Below, piece after piece: positions 50,894 to 59,610 of a stretch of 64,000 nt of DNA. A model generated the notes under the pieces. That model had not been told where the DNA came from and ran no database searches. It worked only from the letters and a program-made list of their open reading frames with translations. A program made the position numbers and the translations under genes. This stretch comes from Desulfurellaceae bacterium bin18 (GTDB taxonomy: Bacteria > Desulfobacterota > Binatia > Bin18), in the NCBI GenBank assembly GCA_002238415.1, contig MPMI01000001.1, positions 186,001 through 250,000 of the forward strand, in the 5' to 3' direction. Position 1 is the stretch's first letter, and every line of letters starts with the position of its first letter.

Positions 50894-51406
50894 TTGAGAG
50901 ATGAGGCGATGAGTTCGCTTCCCGCAGTTGCTCGACCGAGGGCTAAGCGACTAACCCCCGCATCTGCCCACCTCCTGTGTCCGGCATGTTTCTGGAGCGG
51001 CCTGCCGCAGCCTCGTCTGCGTGGTTCTCTCGTCGTTGAAAGCCTTTTATGGGCACTTGGCGTGACAAGTATGGGACTGCTGCTGTTGGCGGGACAGCTC
51101 TCGCAGCTCCCTGTTGCGCTACCGTGTCTGCCCGGTCTGGGATATTCGGTCTGGAGACGCTATCGTCGTTCTGCCGCCTGTCCTCAGTGTGGTGGGCGTC
51201 CGTTGCTGCCTGAAGAGGCGATATATCCCCCAGACTGCTCTCATTTTCTTTTTAGTACGGAGCCACGGCGGATACCGGATGAAAACCGTGGGTGGTCGTC
51301 CGCCGGCAAAGACCCGGCCCATCCTCCAATGCCGGTTCTTGAGTCAGCACCAAAAAGCAGACGGGTGCCAAGACAAGAGTCAGAGTCAGGTGCCCGGGGA
51401 AGGTGA
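50894..51406 (+). CDS. Small membrane protein with split zinc ribbon
   Basis: A 170-residue protein. CPACFWSG near the start and CPQCGG after the membrane part form one Cys4 site. The hydrophobic stretch LWALGVTSMGLLLLAGQLS lies between them, so the two halves of the ribbon face the same side. The C-terminus is Pro/Ser/Arg-rich and probably disordered. A TTG start at 50894 has GGAG 4 bases upstream; ATG 50909 is the alternative. It lies just ahead of the aldehyde:ferredoxin oxidoreductase gene. Function unknown. Confidence 0.6.
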   Translation: MRDEAMSSLPAVARPRAKRLTPASAHLLCPACFWSGLPQPRLRGSLVVESLLWALGVTSMGLLLLAGQLSQLPVALPCLPGLGYSVWRRYRRSAACPQCGGRPLLPEEAIYPPDCSHFLFSTEPRRIPDENRGWSSAGKDPAHPPMPVLESAPKSRRVPRQESESGARGR

Positions 51407-51527
51407 GCCGCCACTCCAAAAGGGGATATACCGTGCTCACCGTCCGGTGTTCGGGAGAACGCAGCATGCGGCAACCCCATTGCTGTGCGCGATCTCTGCT
51501 CCCTCCCCTCAACGAAAAGAAGCTCTT

Positions 51528-53378
51528 ATGTGGACCAACGCGACACACGCAACGAAGGATGTGACCGATTATCAGTTCCGACGACTCATTGTCGATCTCG
51601 GACACGAGCACATTCAGCAGGAGGTCGTTCCCTGCCGCGATCTGGACGACTTCCTGGGCGGTATGGGGCGCGCGTTTCGTGTGCTCGAACACTATGACGT
51701 TGAGGACGCCTATGCCCCGGACGCGCCGCTGGTGATGAACCTGGGGGCGTTCTCCGGTACGCCGCTGATGACGGGCTTGCGCGTGTTCTTCTCCGCCTAC
51801 AGTCCGCTTAAAGTTGCCAATAACGGCAAGCCCTTTGCCATGTGGGCGACGGCGTCCGGAAAATTCGCCACAAAAGTTCTGGCTGCCACTATTGATGAAG
51901 TCATTTTTCTAGGACGGGCGACGCGTCCAGTGTTGCTGTTGATACGCAATACCAACGACGCTGGCCTGTCCCTCTCGCTCGAAGATGCGCGGAGCATCTC
52001 CGGCCTGACCACCCATGATAAAATTCTCTCCCTGACCGATCGATACCGGGATGCGCACGTTGCCGTCATTGGACCCGCCGGAGAACAGTGGCAACAGAAC
52101 CGCTACGCGTCTATTGCCTGCAGTACGGTGAATCAAATCCACTCCCGTGAATGTAAACCCCGATTTGCCGGTCGAGGTGGCATGGGCAGTATCATGGGAT
52201 CTAAAAACCTGATCGCTATTGTCGCCCAGGCTCCCGACCGGACGCGGGGCAAGCTCTCTCCCGCCCTGCTCGCGGCGAATAAAGAGATCAGTCGAGGCCC
52301 GGGATCAATCAACTATCGCGATGCCAGGAAGGGCGGTAACGGTGGGACCTGGCGTAATGTCGCTGGCCTGCATCCGGTCGGGGCGTTACCCGAGAAGAAT
52401 TTTTGGCCACAGGGCACCGAGCAGCCTGTGCCCCTGTATCGGGACTCGATGGAAGACGCCTACTGTATTAAAGACGAGTCGTGTTTTCAGTGCGGCATTG
52501 CCTGCCATAAAAATATTTACTCCGTGCGCGAAGAGAACGGACGGCGCAAGCCTGGAAAATTTTATACGAAGTTTGATTATGAGCCCCTGGACCTGCTGAC
52601 GGTGAACCTCGGCATATATGATCCGGAGCAGTCTCTCGAACTTGTTGAGTTGGTCGATCAGGTTGGCTTTGATGCGATTAGTCTGGGCGTCACCTTAGGG
52701 TATATTATGGACTATAACGCCCGTCATCCTGAGCAGCCGATTGTGGGTGGTCTATCGTTTGGCGATTTCGCAGCGACACGTCACGTGATTGTTCAGGCCG
52801 CGGCCGGTGGGGTGCCTGAGATCGGACGCGGAGTGAAACGCCTGTCCGAGCAGTTGGGCGAACCTGCCTATGCCATGCACTGCAAGGGCCTGGAGCTGCC
52901 GGCCTATCTGCCAGAAACAAACCCGGGTTATCCGTTCGCTATTGCGGGTGGCCATATGGGGATGCGGACCTTCCTCCTGCTCGTGACCGAAGGGAAGACC
53001 GACCTTGATTACTGGGTCGATGCCATTGTGCGGCGTGGCATTTATTACACCCGGGATGATGTCATTGGACTCTGTAAATTTGCCGGAACGCCCGATGAGA
53101 TAATTGAACCCGTTTTCCAGGACCTGTACGGAGTGACGGTCACGCGTGAGGATATGCAGCATACAACCCAGCGTGCCTATCTTCGGGGGCTCTTATTGGA
53201 ACGGAAGCAGGGCGCAACGCTGGACGATTATGTGTTGCCCGCTCGGGTCTATGAACAGAATCCGCACGTCCAGTTACCACATTTTCTGACGCCAGACTTT
53301 TGGGACCAATTACGCGCGCGCGTTCTCCGGGCGTTTGATGAACAAATTGTCTCCTATGGTCTGCGCCCGGCCGCCTGA
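51528..53378 (+). CDS. Aldehyde:ferredoxin oxidoreductase family enzyme
   Basis: A 616-residue enzyme of the tungsten/molybdenum-pterin AOR family. The [4Fe-4S] ligands are in CFQCGIACHKN, with a further Cys in HCKGLELPAYLP. Cofactor loops include GRGGMGSIMGSKNL and GFDAISLGVTLGYIMDYN. It would oxidise an aldehyde, or reduce an acid, with ferredoxin. The ATG at 51528 fits the family length. Such enzymes are commonest in anaerobes, so its presence in a genome with ring-cleaving oxygenases and peroxiredoxin is notable. It is followed by a HAD gene 13 bp on. Confidence 0.9.
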   Translation: MWTNATHATKDVTDYQFRRLIVDLGHEHIQQEVVPCRDLDDFLGGMGRAFRVLEHYDVEDAYAPDAPLVMNLGAFSGTPLMTGLRVFFSAYSPLKVANNGKPFAMWATASGKFATKVLAATIDEVIFLGRATRPVLLLIRNTNDAGLSLSLEDARSISGLTTHDKILSLTDRYRDAHVAVIGPAGEQWQQNRYASIACSTVNQIHSRECKPRFAGRGGMGSIMGSKNLIAIVAQAPDRTRGKLSPALLAANKEISRGPGSINYRDARKGGNGGTWRNVAGLHPVGALPEKNFWPQGTEQPVPLYRDSMEDAYCIKDESCFQCGIACHKNIYSVREENGRRKPGKFYTKFDYEPLDLLTVNLGIYDPEQSLELVELVDQVGFDAISLGVTLGYIMDYNARHPEQPIVGGLSFGDFAATRHVIVQAAAGGVPEIGRGVKRLSEQLGEPAYAMHCKGLELPAYLPETNPGYPFAIAGGHMGMRTFLLLVTEGKTDLDYWVDAIVRRGIYYTRDDVIGLCKFAGTPDEIIEPVFQDLYGVTVTREDMQHTTQRAYLRGLLLERKQGATLDDYVLPARVYEQNPHVQLPHFLTPDFWDQLRARVLRAFDEQIVSYGLRPAA

Positions 53379-53391
53379 ATATGACGTTGTG

Positions 53392-54006
53392 ATGCACTTT
53401 ATCCGGCTGTCCAAGTCGCATACGGACCGTCGTCCTGTGCGGGCTATTGCCTTTGATCTCGACAGCACACTCACGCGGCCCTATCTGGACTTCACACGGC
53501 TCAGAGCCCAACTCGGCCTGCCCGAGGGCGATATCCTCCACTGGGCCGACTCCCTTCCGCCGCGCCAACGGGCCGAAGCCTTTGCCGCCATTGAGGCATT
53601 CGAACAAGACGGGGTTGAGCATGTCGCCTGGAACGACGGGGCTCAGGAAACGTTAGCGGCGCTCCAGGCCCGTGGTCTGCCGGTCGCCATTATTACCCGC
53701 AACAGCCGGACCTCGCTCACAGCCGTATGCACACAGTTGGATATACGTGCCGACGTGCTCGTCGCCCGAGAGGACGCCACTCCCAAGCCGGACCCGGCCT
53801 GTATCCGGCTGGCAAGCGTCCGCCTGGGTGTTCGCGTGGAGACGCTGCTCATGGTAGGAGACTTTCGGCACGATACCGAGGCCGGACGTGCGGCCGGCGC
53901 CATAACGGTCCTCCTGACCAACGGCAAAACGCCGACCTGGACGGTTGAGGCCGACCTGGTGATTCACCGCCTGCCCGAGCTCTTGACCTATGTGGAAAAA
54001 GAGTAA
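53392..54006 (+). CDS. HAD-superfamily hydrolase
   Basis: A 204-residue phosphatase-like protein. Motif I is AFDLDSTLTRP (nucleophile Asp in DLDST), motif II the Thr in IITRNSRTSL, the Lys motif KPDPACIRLA, and motif IV MVGDFRHDTEAG. The cap is a small helical C1-type. It resembles phosphoglycolate phosphatases. Its last codons (Lys, Glu, stop) come from hairpin copy D. It is 13 bp after the AOR gene and has no clear ribosome site of its own, so translation is likely coupled. Confidence 0.88.
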   Translation: MHFIRLSKSHTDRRPVRAIAFDLDSTLTRPYLDFTRLRAQLGLPEGDILHWADSLPPRQRAEAFAAIEAFEQDGVEHVAWNDGAQETLAALQARGLPVAIITRNSRTSLTAVCTQLDIRADVLVAREDATPKPDPACIRLASVRLGVRVETLLMVGDFRHDTEAGRAAGAITVLLTNGKTPTWTVEADLVIHRLPELLTYVEKE

Positions 54007-54050
54007 ACGTGGCAATATCTATATCTATTGACGGACACGTGTACTCTTTT
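53997..54050. repeat. Dispersed hairpin repeat, copy D
   Basis: AAAAGAGTAAACGTGGC at 53997-54013 is nearly the inverse of GGACACGTGTACTCTTTT at 54033-54050, with a few mismatches. It gives the HAD gene its last codons and stop codon and lies 33 bp ahead of the LLM gene. Confidence 0.75.
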
Positions 54051-54082
54051 CTGGACTCTCAACATAATACAGGAGGACACTC

Positions 54083-55156
54083 ATGGAATTTGCCATTGCC
54101 TACCCGGCTAAACCAGATGCGTGGAAAGACATTGCTGTGGCTGAAGACAACGGCTTCAGCCATGCCTGGCTGTACGATTCTCAGATGATCTATAGCGATG
54201 TGTATGCGTGTATGGCGCTTGCCGCGGAGCACACCTCCACGATTGTTTTGGGGACTGGCGTTGCCATCCCGAGTAATCGTATCGCTCCAGTGACTGCCCA
54301 CTCCATTGCTACCATCAACCAACTCGCGCCCGGCCGGGTCATCCTCGGTCTGGGAACCGGATTTACCGGACGCAATACAATGGGTCTCCCGCCGGTCTCG
54401 CTCAAAAGTACACGTCACTATATCGAGCAGTGCCGCAGCCTGCTCAAGGGAGAAGCGGTGCTCTTTCAAGACAACGAAGGAGATGGGTCTCGCCAACGCT
54501 GGATTCGTTTCCTGCATCAGGACCACGGCTATATTAACCTGAAAGACCCGATTCCGATTCATTTTGCGGCCAACGGGCCGAAAGCCCTGGAATTGACCGG
54601 GGAGATTGCAGATGGCTGGATTACGACCATTTCCAGCCCGGATACCTTGCGCAAAAACCTGGCGGTGGTCGAAAAGGGGACGGCTCGGGTTGGGCGCTCA
54701 GCTCACGACCTGCCCAATGTCGCCCTGACGACAGCCTGTGTGCTGCAACCGGGTGAGTCGGCAACCGCGCAGCGCGTCATGGACCGAGTTGGTCCCTTTG
54801 CCATTGTGGCTCTCCACGCCTTGTGGGAACAGTCCGCGGTCACGGCCAATATGCCGCCGGCTATGGAGTCACTCTATCAGGGCTTTGCCGACTATGTCGC
54901 GCAAATGCACACGCCTGAAGATCGTCGCTATCTCGAAGTCCACGAAGGCCATTTGATCTACCTCAAGCCGGGGGAAGAGCGCTACTGTAATGAAGACCTG
55001 ATTCGCGGTATGACGCTAACCGGGACAGGGGAAGAGATCATCGCCCGGCTCAAGGCGCTCGAGGCGGTCGGTCTCAAGCAGGTGGCCGTGCAGGTGGTGA
55101 ACAATGGACGCGAAATGATCGAAGAATTCAGCCGCGAGGTCATTGCGAAATACTAG
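54083..55156 (+). CDS. LLM-class flavin-dependent oxidoreductase (F420-type-like)
   Basis: A 357-residue luciferase-like protein with AEDNGFSHAWLYDSQMIYS near 20-40, VLGTGVAIPSNRIAPVTAHSIA and GRVILGLGTGFTGRNTMG. This looks closer to methylenetetrahydromethanopterin reductase-like, F420-using members than the LLM enzymes at 8.2 and 9.3 kb. ATG follows GGAGGACACTC. It precedes a signal-less solute-binding-type protein by 7 bp, which suggests a shared substrate. Confidence 0.88.
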   Translation: MEFAIAYPAKPDAWKDIAVAEDNGFSHAWLYDSQMIYSDVYACMALAAEHTSTIVLGTGVAIPSNRIAPVTAHSIATINQLAPGRVILGLGTGFTGRNTMGLPPVSLKSTRHYIEQCRSLLKGEAVLFQDNEGDGSRQRWIRFLHQDHGYINLKDPIPIHFAANGPKALELTGEIADGWITTISSPDTLRKNLAVVEKGTARVGRSAHDLPNVALTTACVLQPGESATAQRVMDRVGPFAIVALHALWEQSAVTANMPPAMESLYQGFADYVAQMHTPEDRRYLEVHEGHLIYLKPGEERYCNEDLIRGMTLTGTGEEIIARLKALEAVGLKQVAVQVVNNGREMIEEFSREVIAKY

Positions 55157-55163
55157 GTGAACT

Positions 55164-56306
55164 ATGACACACGAATCCGTCACGCTTGGGATCGCCATTT
55201 CCCTGAGTGGCCGCTATGCCCTGCTCGGGCGTCAGGTCCTTGAAGGTCTGGAGTGCTATATCCGCGATGTGAACGCCGCCGGTGGGATGCGGCTCGGGGC
55301 CGAGAATCGAAAACTGCCCGTCTCCCTGATTGTCGAAGACGACGCAAGCGACGAGACCAAAGTCCGCAGCCTGACCGAGAAGTTGATCACCCATGACCGG
55401 GTTGATCTGCTGATGGGCCCCTACGGCAGCGGGCTGACCCTGGCCGCTGCGGAGACGGCCGAGGCCGCCCAGCAGGTGCTGTGGAATCATAGTGGGTCGG
55501 CCGACGAAATCTTCGAGTGCAACCTCTCCTGGGTCGTGGGTCTGTTGAGTCCGGCGTCCCAATACTTATGCGCCATTCTGGAACTGCTGCGTACGCTCGA
55601 CCCCGAGGCCAAACGGGTGGCCTTATTGAGCGCCAAAACTGGCTTTGCCACCGATATGGCCAGTGGCGCCTTGACGTGGATTCAACGCCACGGCCTGACG
55701 CTCGCCAGCCACCAACTGTACCGGTCCGGTCTCGACGATTTCAGCCCGTTGCTCAACCCGCTCAAGGACGACCCCCCGGACTGGCTGCTCAGCGTTGGCC
55801 GTGTAGAGGACGACCTGCGGCTGGGCCGACAGGTGTGTGACCTCCGCCCTCGGCTCAAAGCCGCCGGATTGGTCGTTGCGGCCATCAGTCGCTTTAAGGC
55901 CGAGCTGGGTGAGCAGGCGGACGGGTTTCTTGCGCCGAGCCAGTGGGAGCCGCAAGTGGAGTACGGGGTGGACTGCGGCCCGTCAGAAAACGAGTTTCTG
56001 ACCCATTATCTCAAAGGTGCAACCGTACCTATCGACTATCCGGCCGCCCAAGGCTATACCGCCGGTGTCATTGCCCAGCGCTGCGTCGAAGAAGTCGGTG
56101 GCCTGGACCAACACGCCCTGCGCACGGCTGCGAGTCATCTGCGGTGTACGACCTTCTACGGACCGTATGCCATTGAAGCGCAGACCGGCCGCCAGACCGC
56201 CCATCCCATGCTGGTTACCCAGTGGCAGAAGGGCCGTAAGGAAATCGTGTGGCCGCGCACGGTGGCCGAAACCCAACCGGTCTATCCCGGACCGTTGTGG
56301 GAGTAG
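55164..56306 (+). CDS. Periplasmic-binding-protein-like protein without a signal peptide
   Basis: A 380-residue type I binding-protein fold (Peripla_BP_6). It opens directly with SVTLGIAISLSGRYALLG, followed by LEGLECYIRDVNAAGGM and LLMGPYGSGLTLAAAE, with no signal peptide or lipobox. Cytosolic members such as AmiC act as ligand sensors. A wrong start is unlikely: the LLM gene stops only 7 bp upstream. It may therefore be a regulator subunit or enzyme partner instead of a transport component. No permease is near. Confidence 0.8.
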   Translation: MTHESVTLGIAISLSGRYALLGRQVLEGLECYIRDVNAAGGMRLGAENRKLPVSLIVEDDASDETKVRSLTEKLITHDRVDLLMGPYGSGLTLAAAETAEAAQQVLWNHSGSADEIFECNLSWVVGLLSPASQYLCAILELLRTLDPEAKRVALLSAKTGFATDMASGALTWIQRHGLTLASHQLYRSGLDDFSPLLNPLKDDPPDWLLSVGRVEDDLRLGRQVCDLRPRLKAAGLVVAAISRFKAELGEQADGFLAPSQWEPQVEYGVDCGPSENEFLTHYLKGATVPIDYPAAQGYTAGVIAQRCVEEVGGLDQHALRTAASHLRCTTFYGPYAIEAQTGRQTAHPMLVTQWQKGRKEIVWPRTVAETQPVYPGPLWE

Positions 56307-56350
56307 ATGGATGAGGTAGCAACGCTCTGGGATATAAACCCGTCCAATAA

Positions 56351-56379
56351 TTGAACTTGCTCTCCGCCTTGGTTACACT
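56351..56379 (+). promoter_or_regulatory. Candidate sigma-70 promoter of glnII
   Basis: TTGAAC at 56351-56356 and TACACT at 56374-56379 are 17 bp apart, about 80 bp upstream of the glutamine synthetase start. Each matches the consensus at 4 of 6 positions. Confidence 0.4.
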
Positions 56380-56461
56380 CCTGTAGAGTTGGGATAGAAG
56401 GGGCGTATAATCATCAATTCCCTGTTTCAGCGAGGATATCTTTCAGAAAGGAGAAAGGGAA

Positions 56462-57472
56462 ATGAGTCACATCAGAGCCGAGTATATCTGGATAGACGGC
56501 AACAAACCGACTGCCACATTACGCTCAAAAACGAAAATACTTGATGGGCCCATTCGCAGCCTTGAGGACGTTCCTCTATGGGGATTCGACGGTTCAAGCA
56601 CCATGCAGGCCGTAGGGCATGACAGCGATCGCCTGCTCCGCCCTATTTACTATGTGCCTGACCCCATCCGCCGCGGCGACAATATCCTGGTCATGAACGA
56701 GGTGCGGCTCCCGGATGGGTCCGTGCATGAGTCCAACACGCGGGCTCACCTGGTCAAGCTGCAAGAAAAGTATAAAGACCACGAACCCTGGTTCGGCATT
56801 GAGCAGGAGTATACGTTTTTCCGGGGCCGGTCGCCCCTGGGCTGGCCGGAGGGTGGCTATCCCGCGCCCCAGGGACCGTTCTATTGCGGTGTTGGTGCCG
56901 ATGAGGTCTTTGGCCGAGAAATTGTTGAGGCTCATATGGATGCTTGTCTGGAAGCCGGGCTGGCCCTCTCCGGCATCAATGCCGAGGTCATGCCCGGACA
57001 GTGGGAGTTTCAGATCGGCCCAATAGGGATTCCTGAGGTGGCGGATCAATTATGGATCGCCCGCTGGCTGCTGTATCGCATCGCCGAAGATTCTGGCGTT
57101 AATGCCACGCTGCATCCAAAACCGATCAAAGGCGACTGGAACGGCGCCGGTGCCCACACGAATTTCAGCACCAAAACCATGCGTGAGGAGGGCGGCTTAC
57201 GGGTGGTGAGAGCCGCCTGCGAGGCGCTGGAAAAGCGGCACGAGGAACACATTGCGGTGTACGGCGCCCACAACGAAGAACGCCTCACCGGCCTGCATGA
57301 GACGTGCAGCATCCACGAATTCCGCTATGGCATCAGCGACCGCGGCGCCTCGGTCCGTATTCCGATGGCCACGGCCAACGAGGGACGCGGCTATCTGGAA
57401 GATCGCCGCCCGGCAGCCAATATGGATCCCTATCAGGTGTGTGCCGCGCTGCTCGAAACCACGTGCGGCTGA
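56462..57472 (+). CDS. glnII: Glutamine synthetase type II (eukaryotic-type)
   Basis: A 336-residue GSII enzyme, which joins ammonia to glutamate. It has VPLWGFDGSST near residue 38, WFGIEQEYTFF for the metal Glu pair, NAEVMPGQWEFQIGP, and NGAGAHTNFSTKTMR, and near the end the HETCSIHEFRYGISDRGASVR pattern with the catalytic loop. Short length and the absence of an adenylylation Tyr loop distinguish it from GSI. Ribosome site GAAAGGAGAAAGGGAA. It precedes a nitronate monooxygenase gene by 36 bp. Confidence 0.95.
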   Translation: MSHIRAEYIWIDGNKPTATLRSKTKILDGPIRSLEDVPLWGFDGSSTMQAVGHDSDRLLRPIYYVPDPIRRGDNILVMNEVRLPDGSVHESNTRAHLVKLQEKYKDHEPWFGIEQEYTFFRGRSPLGWPEGGYPAPQGPFYCGVGADEVFGREIVEAHMDACLEAGLALSGINAEVMPGQWEFQIGPIGIPEVADQLWIARWLLYRIAEDSGVNATLHPKPIKGDWNGAGAHTNFSTKTMREEGGLRVVRAACEALEKRHEEHIAVYGAHNEERLTGLHETCSIHEFRYGISDRGASVRIPMATANEGRGYLEDRRPAANMDPYQVCAALLETTCG

Positions 57473-57508
57473 GCCCGGCGCGCACCGCCTCTCGCTCGGA
57501 GGATCGCT

Positions 57509-58510
57509 ATGCTACACACGCCGCTCTGCCAGGACCTTGGAATCACCTATCCAATTTTCTCCGTGGGTATGGGTGGTGGGATGGCCGGACCGCGACTCAC
57601 AGCTGCGGTATCCAACGCCGGCGGGTGCGGCGTCTTGGGCATGGGCGGTCTGCCCGCGCCTTTTATCCAGGAACAAATCCAGCAGGTCCGCACGCTGACC
57701 GAACGGCCCTTTGGGGTCAATATCATTCTCCCCCTGCTGCAAGAGGGACAGATTGAAACCTGCTTCGCCGAAGCCGTTCCCCTGCTCGTTCTCTTCTGGG
57801 GTGACCCTGAACCCTACGTTAAAGAAGCCCATCGTGTCGGGACCAAGGTCTTTCTCCAGGCTGGCTCAGTTGAAGAAGCCTTAACCGCGGTGAACGCCGG
57901 GGTTGACGGCATTATCGCCCAAGGTGTTGAGGCGGGCGGGCATGTTAAAAGCACCACCTCACTCTCAACCATCGTCCCGGCCATGGTCGAAGCCGTTGGA
58001 CCCGTGCCGGTTATTGCCGCGGGCGGCATTGCCACCGGACGCGGGGTTGTGGCGGCCCTGACCCTGGGCGCTCAGGCCGTGTCCATGGGTACGCGCTTTG
58101 TGGCCAGCGAAGAAGTCCAGGTTGTCCAGGCATATAAACAGCGCATTGTTGACAGCACGGCCGAAGATACGGTCTACACCACCCTCTTCGACGTGGGCTG
58201 GCCGGATGCCGCTCACCGGGTGTTGCGTAATACAGCGATGGACGAATGGGAAGCCGCAGGTTGTCCGGCCAGCGGCCAGCGGCCCGGAGAAGGCCGCGCC
58301 ATCGGGACAATGCCCATGGCCGGCACGTCTGTGGAACTGCCCAAATACGGCATCTTCCCGCCTATGCCCGGCTTTGCGGGCGACCTGGAGCAAACCGCCT
58401 TGTACGCAGGCGAGTCGTGTCGGCTGATCCATGACGTCAAGCCCGCCAGTCACATCGTGCGCGACATCATGGCCGAAGCCGAAGAGATCGTACAAGGTCT
58501 GCGCGCCTGA
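57509..58510 (+). CDS. Nitronate monooxygenase (2-nitropropane dioxygenase family)
   Basis: A 333-residue FMN-binding TIM barrel. PIFSVGMGGGMAGPRLTAAV at the start, RPFGVNIILPLL, and IAQGVEAGGH followed by VPVIAAGGIATG are the family hallmarks, the latter two for phosphate and FMN. It would oxidise nitronates to carbonyl and nitrite. A GGAGGATCGCT site precedes the ATG. Adjacent to glnII, it could supply reduced nitrogen for assimilation if nitrite is then reduced elsewhere; that link is inference. Confidence 0.92.
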   Translation: MLHTPLCQDLGITYPIFSVGMGGGMAGPRLTAAVSNAGGCGVLGMGGLPAPFIQEQIQQVRTLTERPFGVNIILPLLQEGQIETCFAEAVPLLVLFWGDPEPYVKEAHRVGTKVFLQAGSVEEALTAVNAGVDGIIAQGVEAGGHVKSTTSLSTIVPAMVEAVGPVPVIAAGGIATGRGVVAALTLGAQAVSMGTRFVASEEVQVVQAYKQRIVDSTAEDTVYTTLFDVGWPDAAHRVLRNTAMDEWEAAGCPASGQRPGEGRAIGTMPMAGTSVELPKYGIFPPMPGFAGDLEQTALYAGESCRLIHDVKPASHIVRDIMAEAEEIVQGLRA

Positions 58511-58643
58511 GAACCGCACCGTAGACACCCCACGACCCGGCCCTCACCCCGGCAGTTCTGGCCTGGGGTACACCGCCGGTCTGCGGCGGGCCATCCGGCC
58601 TTCATTATTGACGGGAGATAGACAGCACGCTAGTGGAGACGGC

Positions 58644-59336
58644 ATGCAAGAATCGTTTATCCTCCTGCTGTGGTGGATACTGTTCGGTGGCTCACATATG
58701 CTCATGTCCGCGCCCGGTTGGCGACCGAAACTGGTTGCCCGGCTTGGGGAGTGGGGCTTCTTCGGCGTCTATTCTCTGATTGCTATCGTCACCGTCGTGC
58801 CGTTGTGCATGTACTACGGCGCGCACAAGCACACCGGCCCGCAGCTCTGGGTCACGCTTCTTCCCTACCTGATAGCGCGTGATGTGAATGTCCTGCTCAT
58901 GGGGCTGGCCTTTGTCCTCTTCGTCAGCGGCCTGGCGGCCCTTACGCCCAGCTCCATACTGGCCAACACAGCGCCCCAGGCGTATGGCGTCACCCGGATT
59001 ACCCGCCACCCAGTGTTTGCCTCGTTCTTTTTGTTTGGCGTGGCGCACTGCCTGATGAATGGTGCCCTGAGCGACATCGTCTTCTTTGGTGGTTTCGTTG
59101 TCTACTCCTGGCTTGGCGCGTGGCGTCAGGACCAACGCAAAACCGGCGAGCTGCCCGGCTACGAGGAATTTCGGCTGTCCACCTCGTTTCTGCCCTTTGG
59201 GGCCATTGTCAGCCAACGGCAGCCGTTTCCTCTTGGAGAGCTGCGTTGGGGGGTGATCATCCTGGGTATGATTGTCTTTTACCTCGTGCGCGCCTTTCAC
59301 CCCACTATATTTGGCGGGATTCTGATGACGCTCTAG
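58644..59336 (+). CDS. NnrU-like/isoprenylcysteine methyltransferase-like membrane protein
   Basis: A 230-residue protein with five or six membrane helices. LLWWILFGGSHMLMSAP near the start and TRITRHPVFASFFLFG in the middle are the typical NnrU features; the RHP motif is shared with isoprenylcysteine methyltransferases. NnrU is linked to nitric oxide metabolism in some denitrifiers, though most homologues are unassigned. The start at 58644 has GGAG 6 bases upstream. It is followed 12 bp later by a small membrane protein gene. Confidence 0.82.
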   Translation: MQESFILLLWWILFGGSHMLMSAPGWRPKLVARLGEWGFFGVYSLIAIVTVVPLCMYYGAHKHTGPQLWVTLLPYLIARDVNVLLMGLAFVLFVSGLAALTPSSILANTAPQAYGVTRITRHPVFASFFLFGVAHCLMNGALSDIVFFGGFVVYSWLGAWRQDQRKTGELPGYEEFRLSTSFLPFGAIVSQRQPFPLGELRWGVIILGMIVFYLVRAFHPTIFGGILMTL

Positions 59337-59348
59337 GATATTCACACC

Positions 59349-59591
59349 ATGATTCCAGAGATGTTTACCGAGACCTGGAACGGGCTACTCGGCCTGTCCA
59401 AGGTCCAATTGATTCTTTTGGGCGGCGGTATCGCCCTGCTCGTTGCGCTTAGCAAAGTGCTCCGCCTGCTGTTCCTGGCGCTTGTCCTGCTCCTCTTTCT
59501 GGTCGTGATTCTGCCGCAACTGCTGACACGGTATGCCGAGTATCCGTTTTCAGAACTCGCGCCGGGCGAGCGTGTTATTCCTCAAGACTGA
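59349..59591 (+). CDS. Small membrane protein
   Basis: An 80-residue protein with two hydrophobic stretches (QLILLGGGIALLVALS and LLFLALVLLLFLVVILP) and a charged, Pro-containing tail. No family is recognised. It sits between NnrU-like and RidA genes with spacers of 12 and 19 bp, so it is likely real and co-transcribed, though its own ribosome site is weak. Confidence 0.6.
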   Translation: MIPEMFTETWNGLLGLSKVQLILLGGGIALLVALSKVLRLLFLALVLLLFLVVILPQLLTRYAEYPFSELAPGERVIPQD

Positions 59592-59610
59592 AGTGCGAAA
59601 GGAGACGACA

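Noticed and set aside
13377..54050. Near-regular 10-kb spacing of the hairpin copies (13.4, 23.4, 33.8, 54.0 kb)
   Set aside because: No copy seen near 43.6 kb; spacing is probably chance.
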